NCBI GenBank assembly: GCA_002328865.1
Contig: DCWO01000039.1
Span: forward strand, 1 to 5,431
Reading direction: 5' to 3'
Origin: Dehalococcoidia bacterium UBA2160
Lineage (GTDB): Bacteria > Chloroflexota > Dehalococcoidia > Lucifugimonadales > UBA1123
DNA length: 5,431 nt
The first letter of the stretch is position 1. Each line of letters opens with the position of its first letter. A program made the position numbers and the translations under genes. Positions 1-5,132 of the stretch are shown here, piece after piece. A model generated the notes under the pieces. It had not been told where the DNA came from, did no database searches, and was given only the letters and a program-made list of their open reading frames with translations.

Positions 1-94
1 CACACCTTTTGAGGGTACCTCTTGATCTGCCCGGCACGCTGATCCATAGCATACGCCTTGGGCGGTCGAGTCGAGCCGTTATTGTCATATGCAT

Positions 95-111
95 TGTCCG
101 CCCTGCGGACA
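95..111. repeat. Perfect 7-bp hairpin with 3-nt loop
   Basis: TGTCCGC (95-101) and GCGGACA (105-111) are exact reverse complements around the loop CCT. No T-run follows on either strand, so this is not a standard intrinsic terminator. It lies only 16 nt from the palindromic repeat block at 127 and may belong to the same intergenic element. It could also be the factor-dependent end of a gene lying left of the window. Confidence 0.5.
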
Positions 112-126
112 TAACGTTGCTCAGGC

Positions 127-173
127 CGAACGGAGTGAGGGTTTTTCCGTTCGTGGTGAGCCTGTCGAACCAC
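127..173. repeat. Palindromic intergenic repeat-like element (two stems)
   Basis: Two inverted repeats abut. CGAACGG (127-133) pairs exactly with CCGTTCG (147-153) across a 13-nt loop, and GTGGT (153-157) pairs with ACCAC (169-173). The second half contains the string GTGGTGAGCCTGTCGAACCA. I recall this from memory as a motif scattered through intergenic regions of many GC-rich bacterial genomes, often mis-annotated as short peptides. That recollection could not be checked here. In the usual form I remember, the right arm repeats the GAACGG end; here it diverges after CCAC, so this copy may be degenerate or truncated. Confidence 0.5.
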
Positions 174-358
174 CCCGACGTTCCTGCCTGATTCGCGATT
201 TGTGCAACGAACTTGCCAGTCCGGGCGCTTGCCTGAACCGAAAACGCAACAACTGATAACCGACGGCGACGCCTCCATCCCAAGACGGACCCCCTCTCAC
301 GTTGCGTGCTTTCTTGGCGCGATCATCCAATAGCCGTGCATTCGTCGCCTGGGTGCGG

Positions 359-386
359 TTGACGGCGGCAGCGGCTGTGATAGACT
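359..386 (+). promoter_or_regulatory. Candidate sigma70 promoter for the synthetase operon
   Basis: A TTGACG -35 box (359-364, five of six matches to consensus) is followed after 16 nt by TAGACT (381-386, four of six). TGA just before the -10 box gives the TGn extended -10 pattern. Transcription would start near 393 and leave a leader of about 125 nt before the ATG at 518. It is the best match I noticed upstream of the operon. Box matching by eye produces false positives, so it remains a prediction. Confidence 0.45.
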
Positions 387-403
387 CACACGGTCGGCGA
401 TAC

Positions 404-431
404 GGGCCCCGGAGGTCCGCGCGACTCGGAC
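404..431 (+). other. Two overlapping short hairpins in the operon leader
   Basis: GGGCC (404-408) can pair with GGTCC (414-418, one G-U pair) around a 5-nt loop. GTCCG (415-419) pairs exactly with CGGAC (427-431) around a 7-nt loop. The two share 415-418, so they cannot form together. Both stems have only 5 bp. No T-run and no leader peptide with a biased codon run is seen, so a regulatory role is speculative. Confidence 0.25.
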
Positions 432-506
432 GAACCCATGACTCGTCGTGAGCCGGCTATTCTCGATGACGCCGCTTGCACAGCCCGTGCTTGCGAGCCC
501 GACCCC

Positions 507-514
507 GGGAGAGG
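507..514 (+). promoter_or_regulatory. Ribosome binding site that fixes the beta-subunit start
   Basis: GGGAGAGG lies directly before the ATG at 518; its GGGAG core ends 6 nt from the start codon. This supports 518 over the upstream in-frame TTG at 476, which has no comparable site and would add 14 residues that do not look like the family. A second in-frame ATG at 533 is less well placed. Confidence 0.7.
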
Positions 515-517
515 TTT

Positions 518-1216
518 ATGGCAGGCAACGACATGATCACAGCGGCGCAAGACGCCGGTCGCCGGCTTCTGACCGAAGTCGAATCCAAGCAACTCCTTTC
601 GGAGGCGGGCATCCCGACGACTTCCGCGCTGCTGGCAACTAGTAGGGAAGAGGCGATTCGGCTCAGCAGCCAGATCGGCTTCCCAGCAGTCCTGAAAATC
701 GCTTCCACCAACATCGCCCACAAGTCCGATGTGGGCGGAGTAAACCTCAACCTGTCCAACGAGGACGACGTCGGCCGAGCATTCGACGAGATGATGGACG
801 CTGTCTCGACCGGCTCCCCCGGCGCTGAAATTCAAGGCGTGTCGGTGCAGGCGATGGCTCGTCCGGGAATCGAACTGGTCATGGGCATGTCCAAAGACCC
901 GCAATTCGGACCGGTTATCATGTTCGGCTTGGGCGGAGTGTTGGTGGAAGTGCTCAAAGACGTTGCATTCCGTATCGTGCCGCTGACGCCCAGGGACGCC
1001 GCGGAAATGATTCGAGAGATCAAAGGCTTTCCCGTGCTGGACGGCTATCGCGGCCAAGAGTCGGTCGACATCGCTGCCCTGGAGCAAGGCTTGTTGCAGC
1101 TATCTCGATTCGTCGACGAGCGCCCGACGATCAAAGAATTGGACCTGAACCCAGTGTTCGCATACAGTGACGGTCTGACCGTGGTTGACGCACGGATCGT
1201 ACTTGAAGACGCGTAA
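518..1216 (+). CDS. ATP-grasp beta subunit of NDP-forming acyl-CoA synthetase
   Basis: A 232-residue cytoplasmic protein that matches the separate beta (ATP-grasp) subunit of ADP-forming acetyl-CoA synthetases; archaeal beta subunits are of about this length. Visible marks, numbered from the ATG at 518: an N-terminal LTEVESKQLLSEAGIP segment (18-33); VLKIAS with the nucleotide-contacting lysine at K60; and IAHKSDVGGV (66-75), where H68 matches the second phosphohistidine described in the Pyrococcus enzyme. FGPVIMFGLGG (130-140) and E144 follow, then KELDLNPV (206-213), the acidic metal-binding end of the ATP-grasp fold. In the family this subunit moves phosphate between the alpha-subunit phosphohistidine and the nucleotide, so it needs the gene 15 nt downstream. 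The gene ends in tandem stops TAATAG. The acyl substrate cannot be read from this subunit. No frameshift or missing core motif is seen. Confidence 0.93.
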   Translation: MAGNDMITAAQDAGRRLLTEVESKQLLSEAGIPTTSALLATSREEAIRLSSQIGFPAVLKIASTNIAHKSDVGGVNLNLSNEDDVGRAFDEMMDAVSTGSPGAEIQGVSVQAMARPGIELVMGMSKDPQFGPVIMFGLGGVLVEVLKDVAFRIVPLTPRDAAEMIREIKGFPVLDGYRGQESVDIAALEQGLLQLSRFVDERPTIKELDLNPVFAYSDGLTVVDARIVLEDA

Positions 1217-1223
1217 TAGTTTC

Positions 1224-1241
1224 GAGAGAGAGTGAACAGCG
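1224..1241 (+). promoter_or_regulatory. GAGAGAGA ribosome binding site with two possible GTG starts
   Basis: The purine tract GAGAGAGA (1224-1231) abuts the GTG at 1232 and lies 9 nt before a second in-frame GTG at 1241. Normal Shine-Dalgarno spacing favours 1241. The choice changes only three N-terminal residues ahead of the conserved NPRSVAVVG segment. Neither start is ATG. Confidence 0.5.
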
Positions 1242-2653
1242 TGAGGATCGCCAAAGAGAGGATCGACCGAGCACTGAACCCACGCAGCGTGGCCGTGGTA
1301 GGAGACAAGAAGGCTTCCGGCTACATGTGGCTACGGAGCATGAGCACCTTCCAGGGCGACGTGTACTCGGTGCAGATCGACCCCAACGACATTCCCGGCA
1401 TTGAAGAGATGGGGGTCCCGAACTACTCCAGCTTGATGGACATCCCGAATGACGTGGACTACGTGGTGATAGCCGTGCCCCGCCGGTTTGCTGGATTAGT
1501 CCTCAATGATTGTGTCAGCAAAGGAGTGGCAGGTGTTGGCATGTTCACCTCTGGGTTCGCCGAGACCGGCACCCAGGAGGGGCTGGAGGCTCAAGAAACG
1601 ATTACCACGATGGCCCGGGATGCCGACCTCGTCCTGTTGGGGCCCAACTGCATGGGGCTGTACAACCCTGCTTTGGGCGTCCGGTTCTCCCGAGACCTGG
1701 CAGCAGGTCAAGGCGGACCGGTTTCGTTCGTGTCTCAGAGCGGCGGACACGCGGTGTCGTTCAGCGCCGCCGCGCAAGCGAACGGCATAGGAATCAACAA
1801 GGTCGTAAGCTTCGGCAACGGTGTGGTCTTGGAGAGCACCGACTACCTCGAGTATTTCGCCCAGGACGACCAGACCGAATTCATCGCCATGTACATCGAG
1901 GGTGTGAAGGACGGGCGTCGCTTCTTCGAATTGCTGCGCGAGACGACCTTCAAGAAACCGGTGGTCATCTGGAAAGGCGGCCAGACTGAAGAAGGGAAGC
2001 GCGCCACGTCGTCGCACACCGGCTCGCTGGCCGAATCTATGGACACGTGGGATGTTCTCATCAGGCAGTGCGGCGCCATCCGCGTGGACTCGGTAACCGA
2101 GTTGGCCGATGTCCTCAAGGCGCTGGTGACGCTCCCACGATCTTCCGGCGACGGAGTGGGGCTAATTGGCGGGACGGGTGGGCAGTCGGTGTCCATGACC
2201 GACTCGTTTGCCAAGTCGGGACTACGGGTGCCAATGTTCAGTCAAGACTCGCTCGACAAGCTGGGGGAGTTCTTCCAGGTGATCGGCGCAAGCTATCTCA
2301 ATCCAGTGGATGTTGGCGGCATGAACCGCGACATGACCGAAACCTGCATGGACATCTTGAGCTCAGACCCCAATGTCGACGTTGTGGCCATGCAGATGAG
2401 CCCGTCCGGGTTCTCACGTGATCCGGCCCAGATCGAAGGTCAAATAGACGCACTCGTGTCGGCGAGAGAAACGACGGGCAAACCGGTGGTGACGATGCTC
2501 TTCTCGCCAGATCCATACGGCGAAGGCGAAGCGCTAAAGAATCTGGACCTCAAACTCCAAGAGGCTCGCATACCCAGCTACCCGACGTACGACCGCGCCG
2601 CGTTGGCCCTCAAGAGGATAGTGGACTACCGTCGCTTCCACGACGGCGCATAG
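1232..2653 (+). CDS. CoA-binding alpha subunit of NDP-forming acyl-CoA synthetase
   Basis: Up to 473 residues (470 if the GTG at 1241 is used), close to the usual 460 or so for separate alpha subunits. Three domains are visible: an N-terminal CoA-binding Rossmann domain from NPRSVAVVG (16-24) through DYVVIAVPRR (76-85); a succinyl-CoA-ligase-like domain with LLGPNCMGL (135-143) and SQSGGHA (168-174); and a C-terminal ligase domain from about 305. E223 in YIEGVKDGRR matches the glutamate that supports the phosphohistidine. H262 in SSHTGSL (260-266) is the expected phosphorylated histidine. In the family, acyl-CoA and phosphate form acyl phosphate, phosphate passes to this histidine, and the beta subunit delivers it to ADP; the reverse direction activates acids. 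The loop after VAVVG reads DKKASGYMW rather than the common GAS type, and LAES replaces the common LAGS, so this is a divergent branch. Acetate, another short acid or a dicarboxylate are all possible substrates. Confidence 0.92.
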   Translation: MNSVRIAKERIDRALNPRSVAVVGDKKASGYMWLRSMSTFQGDVYSVQIDPNDIPGIEEMGVPNYSSLMDIPNDVDYVVIAVPRRFAGLVLNDCVSKGVAGVGMFTSGFAETGTQEGLEAQETITTMARDADLVLLGPNCMGLYNPALGVRFSRDLAAGQGGPVSFVSQSGGHAVSFSAAAQANGIGINKVVSFGNGVVLESTDYLEYFAQDDQTEFIAMYIEGVKDGRRFFELLRETTFKKPVVIWKGGQTEEGKRATSSHTGSLAESMDTWDVLIRQCGAIRVDSVTELADVLKALVTLPRSSGDGVGLIGGTGGQSVSMTDSFAKSGLRVPMFSQDSLDKLGEFFQVIGASYLNPVDVGGMNRDMTETCMDILSSDPNVDVVAMQMSPSGFSRDPAQIEGQIDALVSARETTGKPVVTMLFSPDPYGEGEALKNLDLKLQEARIPSYPTYDRAALALKRIVDYRRFHDGA

Positions 2654-2951
2654 ACCGCGCGACCTCGGTCCCGGCGCCGAGGTACGCGAGTCGAGATAGC
2701 CGGCTCCACGTAGACCGGAACACGAAGGCGACATTGACGGCCGAAAGATTCCGTGGCCGGATTTTGGGATCGCAACCAATCGGTTCACGCTCCGTAGCTT
2801 GGGGCGACGTGCAATGAAGATGTCAGTCGGGTAGGGCGGAGTCGCTCCGAACTTGCACACCACGAGCACGATCCAGTCCGATAGCGCCGTTTTTCACGGC
2901 CGGACCGTCGCGATGGTCTGGTTGGATCGAAGCTAACCCCACGGACTCGGT
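2654..2951. other. Convergent intergenic spacer
   Basis: This 298-nt stretch separates the stop codons of the two convergent operons. After the hairpin at 2658-2688 it holds only weak structures. TCCG/CGGA (2750-2753/2758-2761) is followed by TTTT at 2762-2765. GCCGT/ACGGC (2886-2890/2896-2900) encloses TTTTC. GACCGT/ATGGTC (2903-2908/2913-2918, one G-U pair) encloses CGCG. The last two lie just beyond the hydrolase stop and might help end its transcript, but neither has a proper T-run on the minus strand. The minus-strand open frames that cross the spacer (2534-2869 and 2785-3288) run into the flanking genes in other frames and look unrelated to any protein family I know. Confidence 0.55.
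2658..2688 (+). terminator. GC-rich hairpin just after the synthetase operon
   Basis: ACCTCGG (2662-2668) pairs exactly with CCGAGGT (2677-2683) around an 8-nt loop. CGCG (2658-2661) extends the stem with CGCG (2685-2688) across a single bulged A at 2684, giving 11 bp. It starts 4 nt after the alpha stop codon, which is where a terminator is expected. No T-run follows, so it is not a canonical intrinsic terminator. It may act without a U-tract, protect the 3' end, or stop read-through from either of the convergent operons. Confidence 0.5.
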
Positions 2952-3761
2952 TTATGGCGCCTGTGCGTCGATGAATCGCAACAAGGCATCCGAAATCTGG
3001 TCTGGCGCCTCGGCGTTCGGGTAGTGATCGATGCCGTGCAGTACGTGAAGATGCCTGCGATCGGTGGGCAACGTCAGGTAGCCTTCGAGCGTGACCTCGA
3101 TGGGAACGACCGCGTCCGCGTCGCCGCTCACGATCATCGTTGGGACCGGCATCGACGCCATCACCGGCGTCAGATCGTGCCGGAGACCGGCCCCTTGGCC
3201 GATAGCTCGCTCGACGGGACTGTTCTCGATGTCCCGCCATAAGATGTCGCGGATGTCCAAAGGCAACCCCGTATGAAGCGGCTCCCAAAGCGCTCGCCGC
3301 GTCGCCTCATCCTTTCCCGGAAGCAACATCAGTTCTTCGAGCTCGCGCAGTTGCTCCGGGGTCGCCGCCTCGCGCGCCTTCAGGTTGCCGCCTGCTATGA
3401 GAACGAGCGCCTGCACCTCGAAATCAGACGCGTGATCCCGCATGAAGTGCACCGAATTCATTACGCCGAGGGAATGCCCGACTAGCGTGAACTTCCGTTC
3501 GCCCAATGCCCGTAGCGCCGCGGCCAGGTCGGCGGCGTACGTCTGCGAGTTGTAGTCATCCGGATCGGGGGAGCGGTGTGAAGCGCCCGCGCCGCGCGTC
3601 CCGATGGCCAGCGTACGCACGCCCGCATTGGCCAGCAACTCTTGGAGAGAGTGCCAGATGCGCGCCGAAGACGACGCGCCGTGCACGAGCACCATTGTAC
3701 GGTCCCCCTGGCCTTGTTCGAGACACTCTAGCTTGACGGGACCCGCTTGAACCAATGCCAT
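2952..3761 (-). CDS. Alpha/beta-hydrolase fold protein
   Basis: A 269-residue soluble protein with no signal peptide, the standard length for a single-domain alpha/beta hydrolase with a small cap. The expected marks appear in order: LVHGASSS (25-32) with the oxyanion-hole HG; GTRGAGAS (54-61), the turn that usually reads D-x-R-G-x-G-x-S but has G54 for the Asp; GHSLG (95-99) with nucleophile S97; a cap region from about 128 to 195; SGDADAVVP (212-220), where D216 is the likely acid; and GIDHYPN (243-249) with H246. The catalytic triad is therefore complete. The start ATG has GGAG 6 nt upstream (complement of 3767-3770). The gene lies 48 nt after the acyl-CoA dehydrogenase and is probably cotranscribed. 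Esterase, lactonase or acyl-CoA thioesterase activity would suit the context, but the fold is too broad to choose between them. Confidence 0.93.
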   Translation of the reverse strand: MALVQAGPVKLECLEQGQGDRTMVLVHGASSSARIWHSLQELLANAGVRTLAIGTRGAGASHRSPDPDDYNSQTYAADLAAALRALGERKFTLVGHSLGVMNSVHFMRDHASDFEVQALVLIAGGNLKAREAATPEQLRELEELMLLPGKDEATRRALWEPLHTGLPLDIRDILWRDIENSPVERAIGQGAGLRHDLTPVMASMPVPTMIVSGDADAVVPIEVTLEGYLTLPTDRRHLHVLHGIDHYPNAEAPDQISDALLRFIDAQAP

Positions 3762-3809
3762 AATTGCTCCGTTGTCTGAATTCTGACGATTCGACGCCGC
3801 GCAGCGCGT

Positions 3810-4937
3810 CTAGTCGCGAAGCATATTTCGGGCGAGACGCCAGCGATGGATTTCGTTTGGTCCTTCGAAGATACGTACGGCCCGCACCGCTCGATAGAAC
3901 TGCTCGATAACCAGGTCTTTGGAGTACCCGGCTGCTCCGTGGATCTGCATCGCACGGTCGATTACTCTACCAGCCATCTCGGTTGAATAGACCTTGATCA
4001 TGCCCGCTTCGCGCTGCAGATCCTCGCCCAAGTCCACTCGCCGGGCCGCCTCGTGGACCATCGCACGGGTGGCGTACATCTCGATCTCGGATTCGGCGAG
4101 CATGAACTGCACAGCTTGACGCTCTGCCAACGGTTGGCCGAATGTCACGCGGGACTTGGAGTAGTTCATCGCCATCGCCTGACACCGTTCGGCCATGCCG
4201 AGGACCTCGGCGCCAATGAGGAACCGGGCGCGATTGAGCGACCGTTGCGCCGCCTCCCAGGCGCCTCCTTCGGCAGTGACTCGCTGAGCGGCAGGGACGA
4301 CGCAGTCCGTGAAACTGAGTTCGTTCAAAGTCGTGTCTCCCATCATCGGGATACGCCGGCTCACCTCGAATCCGGGTGTGCCAGCGTCGACGATGAACCA
4401 CGTCGTCCCGATGTGGCGTTGCGTGCCTTTCATTCTGGCCAGCACGAAGACGTGATCCGCCTCATGGGCGCCTCGGATCCAGACCTTCGTGCCGTTTAGG
4501 ATGTAGTCGTCTCCGTCTCGTTCGGCGGTGGTTTCGATGCCTCCCAGATCGCCGGCCGCATTCGGTTCACTGAACGCTCCTGCGGATTTCACCTCTCCAC
4601 GAACGACCGGGTGCAGGTACTTTTCTTTCAGATAATCACTGGCGTTATACAGCAATGGATTGACGCCGCCGCCTATCAGGTTTCGCGAGAGCATCGACTT
4701 GTAGATCTCTTCCGATACCAAAGTCATCCCGAGGGTGCTGATGTCGGCGCCACCGTACTCCGCCGGGACGCTCAACGCCCATATGCCCAGCTCCCTCAAT
4801 CTTGCTTGCAACGGGTCCCTGATTTCTGGCGGCAGCTCGTCCTGGTACTCTGTTTCCAGGGGCAGGACCTCGTTTTCGACGAACTGACGGACGGTGCTCT
4901 GGAGCATCCTGAGTTCTTCCGGGATTAGGGCGTCCAT
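3810..4937 (-). CDS. Acyl-CoA dehydrogenase family flavoprotein
   Basis: A 375-residue protein of normal length for the family, which oxidises acyl-CoA to 2-enoyl-CoA with FAD and passes electrons to an electron-transfer flavoprotein. Domain order is standard: N-terminal helical domain (about 1-115), middle beta domain (about 118-220) with AFSEPNAAGD (121-130) and LNGTKVWIRG (147-156), and C-terminal helical domain with RVTFGQPLAERQAVQF (263-278), QIHGAAGY (331-338) and RIFEGPNEIHR (355-365). E358 matches the catalytic glutamate of medium-chain dehydrogenase. The common GSD of the middle domain reads AGD here, and WIT reads WIR, so the threonine that normally contacts the flavin is replaced. 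I chose the start at 4937 because AGAGGAG (complement of 4947-4953) sits 9 nt upstream; the frame stays open to 5369 but that extension is unlike the family. Chain-length specificity is unknown. It heads a two-gene operon with the hydrolase. Confidence 0.95.
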   Translation of the reverse strand: MDALIPEELRMLQSTVRQFVENEVLPLETEYQDELPPEIRDPLQARLRELGIWALSVPAEYGGADISTLGMTLVSEEIYKSMLSRNLIGGGVNPLLYNASDYLKEKYLHPVVRGEVKSAGAFSEPNAAGDLGGIETTAERDGDDYILNGTKVWIRGAHEADHVFVLARMKGTQRHIGTTWFIVDAGTPGFEVSRRIPMMGDTTLNELSFTDCVVPAAQRVTAEGGAWEAAQRSLNRARFLIGAEVLGMAERCQAMAMNYSKSRVTFGQPLAERQAVQFMLAESEIEMYATRAMVHEAARRVDLGEDLQREAGMIKVYSTEMAGRVIDRAMQIHGAAGYSKDLVIEQFYRAVRAVRIFEGPNEIHRWRLARNMLRD

Positions 4938-4946
4938 CGTTCGCAA

Positions 4947-4953
4947 CTCCTCT
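4947..4953 (-). promoter_or_regulatory. Ribosome binding site that fixes the dehydrogenase start
   Basis: On the minus strand this reads AGAGGAG, 9 nt before the ATG at 4937. It decides the start against the much longer reading that would begin at 5369 and add 144 unrelated residues. Confidence 0.75.
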
Positions 4954-5103
4954 GGGCGTTCGAGTGTCACCGATGCGTGGTCGTGGCCACATCTCGCGTA
5001 CGCCGGGCACGCGTTCGGGGATGAAGTCGTCACCGAAATGGCGTTCGCAAACCAACCGCAGATGGATTGGCGCCATCGTGAACAACACTGTCCGAGAAGC
5101 CTC

Positions 5104-5132
5104 AGACTATCTCCGCCTGATGACGATGTCAA
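5104..5132 (-). promoter_or_regulatory. Candidate sigma70 promoter for the dehydrogenase-hydrolase operon
   Basis: On the minus strand a perfect TTGACA -35 box (complement of 5127-5132) is followed, after exactly 17 nt, by TAGTCT (complement of 5104-5109). The -10 box matches consensus at only three of six positions, but at the first two and the last. GATAGT, with a 15-nt spacer, is an alternative. Transcription would begin near 5097 and give a leader of about 160 nt before the ATG at 4937. The -35 and spacing resemble the plus-strand promoter at 359-386. Confidence 0.45.

Larger units (their letters stand above)
1..517. other. Gene-free left flank and leader of the synthetase operon
   Basis: I see no convincing gene in these 517 bases. 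Short open frames on either strand (for example 9-191 plus and 121-330 minus) run through palindromic repeat sequence, have no clear ribosome binding site and resemble no protein I know. The stretch contains a 7-bp hairpin at 95-111, a palindromic repeat-like block at 127-173, a sigma70-like promoter at 359-386 and a leader from about 393 to 517. Positions 174-358 show nothing I can name. If a gene ends just left of the window, none of its coding sequence is visible here. Confidence 0.6.

Noticed and set aside
386..1087. Minus-strand open frame of 233 codons opposite the beta subunit
   Set aside because: It mirrors the codon structure of the plus-strand gene, is rich in H, R and S, and shows no family motif. 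The sense strand has an unambiguous ATP-grasp protein.
1496..2017. Minus-strand open frame of 173 codons opposite the alpha subunit
   Set aside because: It is an antisense shadow of the alpha gene; no recognisable domain, and the sense frame carries all family motifs.
2785..3288. Minus-strand open frame spanning the convergent spacer into the hydrolase gene
   Set aside because: It is extremely rich in arginine and overlaps the hydrolase in another frame, with no motif and no good ribosome binding site.
3793..3810. GACGC/GCGTC inverted repeat at the end of the dehydrogenase gene as a terminator
   Set aside because: The stem is only 5 bp, overlaps the stop codon, has no T-run and would cut the operon; chance is likely in GC-rich sequence.
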